DNA from: Daucus carota subsp. sativus
Taxonomy: Eukaryota > Streptophyta > Magnoliopsida > Apiales > Apiaceae
Direction of reading: 5' to 3'
Length of the DNA stretch: 64,000 bases
Assembly (NCBI RefSeq): GCF_001625215.2
Contig: NC_030385.2
Coordinates: 44,231,598-44,295,597 of the forward strand
Shown: positions 47,500 through 59,751 of the stretch, piece after piece
How positions within the stretch are numbered: position 1 is the stretch's first letter
Layout: each line of letters opens with the position of its first letter
The notes under the pieces: generated by a model
The model's input: the letters and a program-made list of their open reading frames with translations, nothing else
Database searches by the model: none
What the model was told of the DNA's origin: nothing
Made by a program: the position numbers and the translations under genes

Positions 47500-50268
47500 A
47501 TGGGAAACACCTCCTCGATGCTCACTCAATATGACATTGAAGAAGTCCAAGAACACTGCAATCACACCTGTAAGTATGATTTTCATGTGTTTTAACAAAA
47601 ACCCAGGTTTGCTATTGAGTTAATTTTGAGGGTGTCTGACCTTTTTGTTTATTTCCTTGGTTGTTTTTCTTGATTGTGATGTAGTTTCTTTGCAAGAGAT
47701 AGCATCATTGTATCAGAGGTTTTGTCAGCTGGATCGCAACGGGGGTGGCTTTATTTCTGCTGAGGAGTTCCTCTCCGTCCCCGAATTCGCTGTCAATCCC
47801 CTCTCTCAGGTGGAAAATGCATCTAGATATTGGTACTTTGAGTGATACTTTATGCGATTTACGAATGTTTTTGAGCATAGTCTTGTAAATCTTGATTGCC
47901 CATTATACGGAATTAGGTAAGGGTTTAGTCTTTTTAAGTGATGATTTTTGCGATTTACGAATGTATTGGAGCATAGTCTTGAAATCTTGATTGCCCATTA
48001 TATGGAATTAGGTAAAGGTCTAGTCTTTTTAAGTGATAATTTATGCGATTTACGAATGTATGTGGAGCATAGTCTTGTAAATCTTGGTTGCGCTTTGTAT
48101 GGGATTAGGTAAAGCTGTACCTTCTTTTTCATTGAATTGTGGAACAATCTGTATTATGACTTTAGATTTGTGTAGAGTTGGGTGTCGTCTATTAAGGGTG
48201 GAACTAGTGATGGATGTGTAATATTGTATGTTTATGTGCAGAGATTGTTCCGCATGGTGGATGGACTGAATTTTAAAGAGTTTGTTGCTTTCTTGTCTGC
48301 ATTTAGTTCCCGGGCAACCCTGCAACAAAAAGTGGAATGTAATGACTTTAATCTTTGACTTGTGTGATCTTCTCTAATTTGTAGTAATGCATCTTTATGC
48401 TATCACATCTTTTTTTGCATCTACAATCTACTTTTTATCACACTCTCCACTTTATTCTTGTAAGGTATTTGTTTCTATTTTCTTTGTAGTCATTTTTAAG
48501 GTTTATGATTTGGATGGCAATGGAAAGGTTGCATTCAACGATATGTTGGATGTTTTGCGGGATTTGACAGGGCAATTTATTTCTGAACAACAAAGGGAGG
48601 TATGTATATGAGAACAAAATAAATGCCTTATCAGTTGAAATTGTTAAGTTGTGAATGTACCTCTTTGCATTGTTCTTCCGCTTCCTTTGCTCTTTATTCC
48701 CCTTTCACTTGCTCATCCCACCTTATCTGGCATCACTAACTTATTTTGCATAAAACAAACAGTACTACTCAAACAGAAACGAACTAGTTCCAGAATAGGC
48801 CATTTTATGACATTGAAATGTGATAATAGTGACAGAATTCTACCGCCCCAATATGGATGAGATAAAAAGTTTAACAGTTTTCTTTTCTATCTACATATTA
48901 TGACCAGGAAACATGAATGTTCGATCCTCTTAGTTTGAATCTTTGACTCGAAACGGATTTTCGTTCAAGAACATATAACAATATAATTACAGCTCCATTG
49001 ATATAATTTTTTAACAGAGGTGATACATCAGGCTTTGCTGACTTTTCACATTATTACATTTTGTTATTAATAGATTTTATCAGAAAAAGATAATTGATGT
49101 TAGGATCAACTGTGAACTAACTTCAAATTATATGATGATGCCATATGCTATGTCTTTGAAAACATATGATTCTAACAATGTCCAGTTTTGTTCAGCAAGT
49201 TCTGACTCATGTTTTAGAAGAAGCAGGCTACAAAAAGGATTCTTTCCTGGGTTTAGCTGACTTCATGAAGGTAATATATGTCATTATATTGTATGGGCGG
49301 CTGGATTGACTTCCCGTCAGGTTGATTGATGTGCTTCATTTGATATTTTGACAAGTAATATTGCAAATCGTATTTGAATGCTTTTATGGAATTCGCCGCT
49401 ATATTTTAAAAAAAAATAGAAAATTTGCATCAATTCGAGTTTGCAAGCATATTAAATTGATTCCAGGATAGGTTATATGGATAAATTACCGCTGTGCTCT
49501 AGAATATCAAAACCCTTTATTATTTAATGCACCCCAGTTTTTTTGAGAGAATATACTTCTGTACATTGAATCTATTTAGACATAGAAACATGCTACACTA
49601 AAAATAAATTAGAAAATTGTTTACAGAAACTGATCAAGTTATAAAAATTAATCAACTTGATTGAAATTTATCCAAATTACCAATATGGATGAACATAATA
49701 ACCAGAAAACATCATGTGGTCCTTGGTGTATGCTCTTGACTGTTGACTCAATAGGGATTACTCCCTCCGTCTCAATTTATAGGTTCATTTTGGAATAAAC
49801 ACACATATTAAGAAAAAAGTTGGTTAGATGGAATCTTATCTCATGTATCATTAATTAGTGCATTGATAAGTGAGAATATAGTTGAGTTTCAAAAAAATCA
49901 CAATAAATATAGTGATTTAGTGCATTGAGAAATGAGAATAATGTTGAGTTTCAAAAAAATCACAATTAATATGTAGATAAATTTGTATTGAAAGAAGAGA
50001 GGGACAAGTATTTTGGGACAATTTTTTTTCCCAAACTGGACCTATAAAATTGAGACGGAGGGAGTATTTTGATAATTGGCAAATATTTTGGTGGCCCTGT
50101 GAATAGAGTCCAGCAGTGGCTTCTGGGTACAGCTGCTTTTTTGCCTAATTTGGAGAATTTATATAATTTATTTTATTTTGACTTTCTCTGATCATAAAAG
50201 GGTTCTGCTGCTTGCAGATACTTGGAAATTCCGGACTGAAGATGGAAGTTGAGGTTCCAGTAGATTAA
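47500..50268 (+). CDS. Calcineurin-B-like EF-hand protein (At3g18430-like, not CBL)
   Basis: Small myristoylatable Ca2+ sensor. Six exons: 47500-47569, 47685-47809, 48242-48338, 48490-48599, 49196-49270, 50218-50268. They join in frame to about 175 residues. The start MGNTSSMLTQYDIEEVQ carries the N-myristoylation signal MGxxxS. EF-hand 1 (DRNGGGFISAEE) and EF-hand 3 (DLDGNGKVAFND) have good Ca2+ loops; sites 2 and 4 are degenerate. The sequence is closest to animal calcineurin B and the CHP proteins and to Arabidopsis At3g18430 as I remember it, not to the plant CBL family. Plants have no clear calcineurin A, so the partner is unknown. Intron 2 holds a triple tandem repeat and intron 5 a Stowaway MITE. 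Confidence 0.9.
47840..48115. repeat. Three-copy tandem repeat (95-96 bp) in intron 2
   Basis: The shared core GCGATTTACGAATGT begins at 47854, 47950 and 48045. The copies also share gcatagtcttg and gaattaggtaa. The third copy is the most diverged. All lie inside intron 2 of the calcineurin-B-like gene. Confidence 0.9.
49761..50064. mobile_element. Stowaway-type MITE in intron 5 of the calcineurin-B-like gene
   Basis: Terminal inverted repeats CTCCCTCCGTCTCAATTT and its complement at the right end, flanked by TA on both sides, 304 bp. The ends match those of the element at 30965, so the two belong to one broad family. Long pairing ends (about 27 bp) suggest modest age. Confidence 0.92.
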
Positions 50269-51682
50269 AATGGAATCAGTGACATGTTTTTCATCCTAGA
50301 AGTTGAAATCCGACATTGCTGTGCCAGTCCATTATATGGAGAATGTTGTATTTATTATTATTTGCCATTGTATCATCCTGGTACAACATGTACATGGATG
50401 AGACTGTTTATGGATAGCTGTACTATATAATGCTTTTTGTAGACTTAGCAGTCACAAATAGGTTTTACATTAATAATAAGATTAAAGGGTTCTTAACAGT
50501 GGTTGCTGGCATAACATTATACAAACTCTGAACTGAGAGTTTTCCTTGGCTGCATCCGACATGTGAATTTTTATCCGTGATTAGTTTCTTGCCTAACATT
50601 ATACTATATCTGTAACTCGGAACTCGGCTATCCTTGGCTGCCTAAATGTCCAGCCAGCGGGATTTTATAGTTGCACACTTATTTCTGACAAGATTCACTA
50701 TTTTTTATATTTTTATTAAGAATATTATCATTTTCTTTTAATCAAATACTAAAAAAATCTAAGTATAGTTACCTGAAAAGTTAAGCTCTTCAGAAGAGTA
50801 TACCAAAAGCAAAAATAACAGATGTGCATGCCTTTCTATATATAGAACTATAACATGCCCTATCCGTTTTTATAATGATTGACATGGGGTGATAAAATTT
50901 GGGAGTAGTGAACGTTTGGTGGTTGTAAAGCCTTCGAATTCACTGCTCCCCTCATTGCCACCTTTTTTCTTAAAGACAACAACAACGACAACAACAAATC
51001 TTTGCGGGACAAACATTATTGTGTTTGATTTTCTGAAAACCGACACGATTTCATGATATTCATGTTTCAATGCCTGTAACGTTCTGTTATTGTCAGCTTC
51101 ATTCTTCTTATCGATCCTTGCCTGAGGAAGGAAGGCGGGCGGCTTAGTTTCATGTTTCCAGGACATCGTTCCATTATACAGGTATTTCATTCATCTCTTA
51201 TCTTCTGCATTGATGTATAAGTTCTGTGTTGCAAATTTGACATGTTAAGTTTCTTATGAACAATGTTGAGGGATGCATTTTGTATATTTAAGAAAAAAAA
51301 TGTATCAGACGCGTATTGTGTAGAGGTCATTCTTGTACCTGCAGATTACAAAAATTGATGTGTCTTGATAGTTCCGCGTTTTAGGTCACAGGGTTTTCCA
51401 AAATATTATGAAATAAGAGTTAATCCGTGTCAATAAAAGCTCGTACCACCTAAATGCACAAGGCTCCCGCTTCACCACCGGGCAGGAACGTCCTAATAGG
51501 CATCACTTCCTTTTAAAGAGTCTGTTTGAAGAGTTACAAGTTACAATTTGTTAAACTGCATCAATGCTTCTGGTATATGTAATTGGAAACCTGCAGAGTA
51601 TATTCGTTCTCTCAGAACTGAATCGGGTAATTTCTTGCAACTTAATGTGTTTTAACAGAAACTGACGCCCCCCTTTTAGAGG
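50269..51682. other. Intergenic between the calcineurin-B-like and GTD-binding genes
   Basis: 3' UTR of the EF-hand gene, then AT-rich spacer and the promoter/5' UTR of the next gene. 50510-50560 and 50590-50640 look like diverged copies of one segment (both contain taacattata and ccttggctgc). A minus-strand open frame at 50870-51190 has no protein character. Confidence 0.5.
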
Positions 51683-53084
51683 ATGTCAGAATTAAAAGTT
51701 GCAGCTCTGAAAGAGGCACTTGCTGCTCAACAAGTACTTCTAAAAAAACTTTACAATGACTTGGATGTAGAACGAGAAGCTTCTTCTACTGCTGCAAGTG
51801 AAGCTTTATCTATGATACTACGTCTTCAAGATGAAAAGGCTGCAGTGAAAATGGAAGCAGAGCAATATAAAAGATTGGCTGAGGAAAAGATGTCATATGC
51901 GGAAGAGACTATGGAAATTTTTAAAGATCTTGTATATCAGAAAGAAATGGAGATTTCAGCGTTAGATTTCCAAGTGCAGGCTTATAGGAACAAACTATTA
52001 GACATTGGATTTGATGATTCAGGAGACGGTGAGATAGATTTTCCTGAGAATAATTTGCGAAGGAGTGAGGCTAGTAGTTGCAGTTCAGTCGGGGATCTTG
52101 CCTCTCTAGTTCCCACACCGAGACTTCCATTTATCAAGACAGTTCATGAGATAAAGGGATCAGAAAGTCCTGAGGATGATTTGATCTTACAGGGAGTAGA
52201 GAAACAATTAGACCATAATTCAGAATTAGAAAAACAGAATATTTTTGGTTCTGGAAACATTAATTCCTACTGGGAACAAATTAGGAAGTTGGATGACCGA
52301 GTGAGAGAGATAACAGGAGAGCCAAATACTAGACTGCAGTCACCCTCACCCTCACCGCAACTGAGCAGAAGCGAGTCATGTGCTACCATCAAAAGAACTA
52401 TAGCTAAAGAATGTGATCACCTCAAGCACCCTTTGGGAAAAGAAGTTTGTATGAATTCCCATTCATCTACCATCATCTATGATGTTTTTGAAGTCCCACA
52501 ACCTACTGAGAATTTTTGTAGAGGCGAGGATCTGTTAATAAAAGAGGGAAAGGCGCCTTTGCAAGATAATGGAAAGGGTGCAAAACAACACTTCATTTCC
52601 AGTAAAGCATATAGGCAATTTCTCAAAGGTCAAGATGACTGTTCAGATAAAGGGCTTATATCCGAACACCGAGAGCTAAACCTAAGTCCGCCACCTGAAA
52701 GAGAATCCATAGATACTCCATTAAAGATTGTGCAGTCCACTGGTGCATGCAGAGACAAGATACAGCAAGCTAATAATTTGGCAGTTATATCTGAGATTCA
52801 GAGTCAAACTTTAAGACATGAATGTACTGATGTTGCGAGAGTGGAGTTACACTTGTTGAATGAAATCCAGAAGCAACTAAATGTGATTCATTCTGAGATA
52901 AAAAGCCTGAAACCTAGAAAGTCTTCTTCACTGGAGAATCTGCGTGTTCATTGTCTTGAAGAGGTACTCCTCCTTACATTTCTTCACCTCTGCATCAGTT
53001 AACTGATATTGCATTGTTCTTCTTGCATTCTTTCTTTAAAAAAATGTTAAAAATGGACAGGAACTGCTGCATTTTTGGCTCTGA
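51683..53084 (+). CDS. GTD-binding (DUF593, zein-binding) coiled-coil protein
   Basis: Member of the plant myosin-binding family, whose N-terminal coiled coil binds the globular tail of class XI myosins and acts as a cargo receptor. Two exons, 51683-52963 and 53061-53084, give 434 residues; the second adds only ELLHFWL. Residues 1 to about 105 form the GTD-binding coiled coil (EALAAQQVLLKKLYNDLDVE, ALSMILRLQDEKAAVKMEAE, ALDFQVQAYRNKLL). A central polar, low-complexity region and a C-terminal helix (VELHLLNEIQKQLNVIHSEI) follow. No transmembrane segment is seen, unlike the longer MyoB proteins, so it should be soluble. I recall the related Arabidopsis gene as At4g30830. Confidence 0.85.
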
Positions 53085-54205
53085 TCAGCAACAATCGATT
53101 CATGCAAAACAGTGTGTATGGTCCTATTGGATATTTTTCTGTTGCAGCTCCTGCTGCTTCAATATGCTACAGGTTATGTACAACCAGTGATTGTGCAGGT
53201 GAGTGTCTTTTAGTCGATACTTGTATGAATGAAGATATGGATCGTGCTTTGTCTTTAATTCGCTATTGTTAACAGTTAAAAACGGACACAGTATATATAA
53301 CATGTTTTTGTACAATTACACAATCAAACTGTTAAGAGTTAGTTTTTTAAGGTCCCTCAATATTATGTATTTTGGTTGAAGAATATTATCTTTTAACTAT
53401 AAGATGTAAAATTAACTTTACAAGATTTTCTTGATTTAAATGTATTGCATTCTAATATTTTCCATTTCACAGTGCTTTGGCCAGAAATATGACCCCTGCT
53501 CACCAAAATCCTGGGTCGGCCCTGAGGAGAGCTGATGAAGGTAGGCAATAGTTCTTGCGGATATCTGTACAGTTGGACAGCACCGTCTCAGTTTGAAGAA
53601 TGTTTTTTAGTTCTTTAAGTGGGATGAAGGTACTTCCGAATGATGGAAACCTGGAAATCAAAATGCTCTAGTCTCCATCCAGAAAACGGTATTTGAAACA
53701 CTTCAAAAACTTGCATCCTCAATATGTTTCAGATAATTCAAGCCCACATAGCCAGTATTTATGCAAAAAATCTTTCTTCCATGATGTAACTTTAAGGCCT
53801 ACGGCTCAAGTTGAGTTGTGGTCCAGCATCTGTTAATGCATATACACTATAATATTACTGAATCCCTTCTGTTACTAATCTTCTTTAAAAGGAAGATGAT
53901 AATGACTTCATTTATACTTAATTCCTACAATTAGCTAGTGCTTAATCTTATGATAAAGGTGGATTTAGTGAGTTGGGTTGCCAGACCTTCCACTAGCTGC
54001 TATATATCTCATACTATTTATATAGAAAGTAAACTGGCAAGGAAATAAACCAGCAACATGTCATGATTAGTTTCTTGAATTGTAATGTATCCTAAAATAT
54101 CCCCCTAATCCGCAACATAATAAGCAATTAATTACATATTTATCCGAATATGTTTGTAAATCTCAAAATACTAAATAAACATTACTGACATCAGATCAGA
54201 AACTG
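53085..54205. other. Convergent intergenic region
   Basis: 3' UTRs of the converging GTD-binding and receptor-kinase genes with AT-rich spacer. No other gene seen. Confidence 0.5.
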
Positions 54206-57200
54206 TTATGTACTTTTCGTAGACCCAGATTTTTCTGAAGGACCTGATAGATATTGCTTCAGCCGAGCCATTTCATGAGCCACATCATCCATAGTTGGCC
54301 TAATCAACGGACTGTATTGAGTGCACATGAGTCCTAACTCGATCAACTCCAACAGCACATCGCACCATAGTCTGTTTGAAGGCACCACAGAACCATGAGG
54401 CGCGTACCTTAGAAGAGCTTGTTCAAGAACTGGCTCAATCTTGCAAGGGTATTGACTCTTAACCCATTCATGCAAATTTGATCCTTCTTGAAATATTGAG
54501 TCTGTAGGACGCTTTCCTGTCACAGATTCTAACAAGAGAACTCCATAACTGTAAACATCTCCTTCTGTCGAAGCTTGCATGCCCATGCCATATTCTGCCA
54601 AGATAATATAATTTCTCATCAACAGAGTTCAATAAGTCAAGCACCATCATTCTGCCACAACATTATCTACAAACTTCAAATTATAGTACTATTTAGCCTT
54701 ATGTGTACTTACCGGGAGCCATATAACCGAGGGAACCACAAAGCAATCCATCTGTAGAGATACACAAAGCAGAATCATTGGCACAGACACTGCCCTGATC
54801 ACTCTCTTTTACCAGTTTCGCGATGCCAAAATCACTCACCAAAGCTGTCATGTCATGGTCTAGAAGAATGTTGCTTGGTTTAAGATCACAGTGGACTACT
54901 TTAACCGGAGAGTAATGATGCAGATAGGCCAAACCTTCAGCTACATCACTGCAAATATTTACTAACTGAACCAAGTCCAATCTGTGGTTCCACGAACAGC
55001 TCGGATACAAGTAGTTCTCAAGGCTACCATTTGGCATAAGTGGTAGAACAATAGCCTTGAAATCTGGCCTGCTGCATGTTGTGATGATCTTGATCAAATT
55101 CCTGTGTCTTGTCCTCTTTAGAATTTGGCATTCTCTTCTAAAGCACTTCCCAGACAATTCCCCAGCTGTTTTTGTGTTGATTACTTTCACCGCTATTTTT
55201 GTGTCATCTTCAAATATTCCCTTGTAGACATGTCCAAATTGACCTGACCCAATTACGCATGCATTGCTGAATCCACCCGTGGCTTCGATGAGTTGCTCAT
55301 AAGAGATTTTTGGGTGTTTGTGTTCATTTCCTTCATGTTCTTCTTCAAGCATTTCTGGACAGGTGGAAGTTGCTAATTTTCTTTTAAAATTTAACTTCAG
55401 TGCTAGACGATACCCCAAAATGCCCAAGATGAGAATGACAAAAACTGAACTGATCACAGCAGGCAAAATTATAGCACCGTAAATTCTCTTCCTTGAACAG
55501 CTGTGCATGCCTTTTATGGAGCCACAAATATGGGGATTTCCCATAAAAGAATCAAAGGGCAGCCCTGAAAATGCCCCTCTATTTAGTACCACCCCGGAGA
55601 AGTTGTTAAAGGAGAATTTCATTTCCTTCAGAGTAGAAGACGCCTGCAGAGATTCAGGTAGCTCCCCACTTAAGTTATTAGAGGACAAATCAAGTCCTAT
55701 AAGGTAAGGGAGTTTCCCAAGTGATTCTGGTAAAGAGCTTTCCAAGGCATTACTCGAAAGATTAAGGTACTCTAGGGCAATGCAGCTTCCAATTTGTGGA
55801 GGGATTGTCCCAGAAAGTTTGTTTGACGAAATGTCAATTGCTAGAACCATATCCATTTTACCCAACTCTCCTGGTATTGGCCCATGCAAGTTGTTCGCAG
55901 ACAAGTTCAAGTACAACTTCAAGCTACTCAGCCCGGCTACTTCCTTTGGAATTACCCCAGATATACTGTTATGAGAAAGGTCTAGTTTCTCTAAGTTGAT
56001 GCAATTTCCAAGGCTTGGTGGTATGGTCCCTGATAGCTGGTTCTCATACAGCAAGAGACTCCGTACCTGAGTAAGATTTGCAAAACTATCCGGTATTGAA
56101 CCTGAAAGTCGGTTCCTTGACAAATCAAGAAGGCCCAAGTGAGGAATATCACCAAAAGCAGATGGAATATCACCAGAGAGCTTATTATTTGACAGATAAA
56201 GCCTCTCAAGTCTTTTCATTTGACACAGTTCGCGTGGGATTGAACCGGTTATAAGGTTACCAGACAAGTTTAGAAGTGTGAGGTTGAAAAGTTTAGAAAT
56301 GTCAGGAGGAATGGAGCCAAAAATGAGATTATTTTCGAGATGCAATTGTACAAGGCAAGTTGGGAGATCACCAATAATAGAAGGTATCTCACCACCAAGA
56401 TTATTGCCAGCCAACTCAAGTTCTTGCAAGTTTGAGGAATTCATTAAATAGGAGAAAAAGGTACTGAGGTTAGTGTTACCATTGTGACTTGAGAAGTTGT
56501 TATATGATAAATAAAGGAACTGTAGCAATGGCATTTTCTGTACAATCTCAGAAGGTAAGTTTCCATGTAATGCATTCGATTCCAAATCCAGCCATTCGAG
56601 TTTTGAAGAGTTTGAAAGAGCTGGAGGGACTTGACCTACAAGTTGATTGGACCAAAGCAGAAGAAACCTTAGCTGTCTAAGCTGACATTGATTGTTCATA
56701 CGAATCTCGCCACTGATAGAGTTGTTGGATAAGTCCAAGTATTCCAAAGAAGATGTGGCATTACACAGAAGAGATTTTGGGATTTCACCGCTGAGACGGT
56801 TACTCCCTAAATCAAGATATACCAAGTCACCAAGAGAACCTAGCTCTCTGGGGATTGTACCTTCGAGAAGATTTGTAGATAAGCTCAACTCTTTGAGATG
56901 GAAAAGTGAACCAATCTCAGCTGGAATATGGCCTTCAAAGAAGTTCTTGGACAAATCAAGAATTTTCAAGTAAGAAAGCTTGGAAATGGCTGGTGAAATA
57001 GTGCCTCTGAGTGAAAGGCCACTAAGGTCAAGACTTAACACTCTTGTTTTATTGACATTGCAGCCAATACCTGACCAGTTGCATACTTGAAACTTGGAAG
57101 AATTCCAATTTTCAAGAGAATTGTTTGGATCATAAACGACCCTGGATTTGAACGAAAGAAGTGAAGCTTCATCATTTAGTATCTGAGAAGAATTAACTTC

Positions 57201-57281
57201 TCCGGACACAATAAAGAATGCCATGAACAAGAAAAGAGAGTTGAACATGCAATAAGACTCCATATGCATATACATGATCAA
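54206..57281 (-). CDS. LRR receptor-like Ser/Thr kinase (At2g24130-like, non-RD)
   Basis: Plasma-membrane receptor kinase. Two exons, 57281-54713 and 54594-54206, join in the activation segment (YMAP|EYGMG), giving 985 residues from the first Met. A later Met (MFNSLFLFMAFF) makes a better signal peptide start. Order: signal peptide, N-terminal cap (DEASLLSFKSRV, NWSGIGC), about 20 LRRs of plant type, a membrane span (AIILPAVISSVFVILILGIL), then kinase with GSGQFGHVYKG, AVKVIN, HCDLKPSNILL and SDFGIAKL. The catalytic loop has Cys before the catalytic Asp, so it is a non-RD kinase, a class often tied to immune perception. All catalytic residues are present. The ligand is unknown. A (GA)n stretch lies just upstream of the start. 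Confidence 0.93.
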
Positions 57282-59751
57282 TGCAAGTTTTTCTTCTTCT
57301 ATTAAGAGATAATCTATGAGAGAGATTATGGTAAAAATATATGAGAGAGAGAGAGAGAGAGGGACAGATTATAGTAGAATTAAGATGCACCAGGAAGCGT
57401 TTTATGATCAAGAAAAAGCTAGCTAGCTAGAGATTGCAGTGCAAGGATGAAACCGTGCACTTCAAAAATAATTAAAATTCTTTTTTGTGCCTAACTGCCA
57501 TTGAAGTATTGAACTTCACTTTGGCGCCTTAGTTGTTTGACTATGACATTTGCCAATGAGAACTGTGAACGTGTGAATAACACAACAGATAATCAAGCAT
57601 ATTAACTTGATTTGATTAAGCCTTGTGTGAAGACGTTTCCATGTCATTAGGCCTAACTAATTCACTTAGTCCTTAATCATCACCAGGTGCAGATTGTATT
57701 TAAATTGCTTGTGGGATATGATTTCATGTCATCGTTCCTAGCTAGCTAGTGGATGATGAGTCGGTAAGCTGGAGATAATCTAGGTTGTAATCTAATTAAG
57801 CACGCTTGGTGCCAGAAGTTTCTTTAATTTGGTAGGCAAGACTGCAAGATGTATTTAAGTTTATGCATCCTCTAAACCAATTACAAACAAACCGTTACAC
57901 TAACAAAATCAACATTCATGACACGACTTATGACATATTCATGTCATGTTTCCCTCTCTCGTTCTATGGAGAACACATTTCATTCGACGTTAAAAGTCAG
58001 AACAAGAAGAATGACAAAGATACAGAGGCACATAACGAAAATAAAAGTTTGACATTTTTTATAGCCACCCGGGACACAGACACGAAAGTGCCTAATGTTT
58101 CCATACAAGGTCTGAATGCAAACCGTTGACCCTGTAGGCTAACAAATTACCCGTATGGAGCGCGGACTATAACATTAAAAAGGCATACATGAAGAGAAGC
58201 ATTATAAAGATGTCCCAGACAAAGGCACTATAATATCAACTTGTGCCTTAAACTTTGATATTTGAAGGTTTAGACTGGGAGTTGCAGACTCTGCAATGCA
58301 CTAGTGCTTAGAGACTAAAAAGTAATATATCTGTATTAAAAATGTGAATAGTGTTATTGCGCCTAAAAGGCTAAAAGAGTTTATTCACAGGACTTGGCAT
58401 CAAAATCAAATCATTGACTTGGATATTAAAGAAAAATATCTGTTTGCTGCATAAGTCTTCTTTTTTTGCTAATTCATTGCTGCATATTTCTGATACCACT
58501 TGCATTTGTTTTCGAGTGATAAGGACGTTCTTGAATCTTTTTACAGGAGACCTCAACATATTATACAGCTGAGCTTCATAATATGAACACATATTATCTT
58601 GCTCTTTTCTTCTTCTTTTTGCCAATTTCCACACTCACTTAAATGTCTTGTCTTTGACAAGATTCGAACTCTTGACATCTCATAAGAGGGGTGAGGGCGA
58701 TGCGAGTAGACCAATAGGTCACTGGCCGTGCCTAGTAATATGATTCATTACTAAGGTCAAAATATTTTTACAGAACTTGACAATGTATAATTGCAAGTAA
58801 AATGCTATCTTCATCAACTTGTCATTCCATTCAACCTTGAAGGCATAAGTATTACTTCTATTACATTAAGATTATAGAAGAACCGCTTAACAGAACTTAA
58901 TTCATTCGAATCAAAACTGATCCTGCAATCACAACAAATTAAAATTGTTTGGCGGGCTTATTGACCCGACTTTAAGTCATTTTTGATTTTAAGCTGAAAA
59001 ATAAGTTAGAGGCTTATTTTAAGTTAAAAATAAGTCAAAAACTCACTTAAATTCACATGTTGGTTAGATGTACTTTTTCAAAGAACTTATACTTTTTATA
59101 TAATTTTTTAATGAAAATTAATTTTAATTAATACTCAAACAAGTAACCAGTAAAATTTATTTTTATTATCATATTTATATTAAGTCATTAGTCACTATAA
59201 TATAAAATTACCCAAAAATAAAATTTAAACGACTTACGTGTAATTTTAAGATCAACCACACGGGATCAATATTTTTTTATTTTTTTTAAAGTTCATCCGA
59301 CTGTTTGTTTTGTACCCTAACACATTCTTGTTAAAAGAGGAGATGATGAAAATACTGTCAGCCTGGTAGTTAGTTAGGAAATTGTTACAGATTAGTTACA
59401 AGTTGTGGTCATTGTAGCCTGGCATGTTATTTTGGACGTATTGTAATTGTTTCATCAGTGTAGATTCTTCATTCCTCTCTCTCTCCGGTTCTCTCACAAA
59501 TTCACAAATTGTATCACAATTGTGAAAATTAAACAAAAATTTGCAGGAAAAAATATGTAAATATTCTTTTTCTCATAATACATATGCTGTACCATAAAGC
59601 TCAAATGCAACCGTTAATCACAATCAAAATTGAACATTCAAATTTTCAAAAATTTTCTTTTTATTGTAATGAGAAAAATCAAATACTGATGTTACATTGC
59701 AAAGAATTTGACATGAGTACATTCGTGGTCTTGAAATGTAAGTTGGACATG
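57282..59751. other. Intergenic, with SINE and MITE-like remnants
   Basis: Kinase promoter at the left, including a (GA)n run at 57343-57361, then AT-rich DNA. It contains a tRNA-derived SINE candidate at 58645-58745 and, at 58950-59290, AT-rich sequence with ataagtc repeats that partly pair, perhaps an old MITE. A frame at 58371-58634 is not convincing. Confidence 0.5.
58645..58745 (-). mobile_element. tRNA-derived SINE candidate
   Basis: On the minus strand an A-box-like GTGACCTATTGGTCTAC is followed about 40 bases later by a B-box-like GAGTTCGAATCTT, the internal Pol III promoter arrangement of tRNA-derived SINEs. The right boundary and tail are not clear. Confidence 0.5.

Noticed and set aside
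50870-51190. 106-codon minus-strand frame upstream of the GTD-binding gene
   Set aside because: A valine run comes from a repeated aac/aca microsatellite; no domain, and it overlaps the likely promoter of the opposite-strand gene.
58371-58634. 87-codon minus-strand frame near the SINE candidate
   Set aside because: No recognisable protein pattern; lies in repeat-rich spacer.
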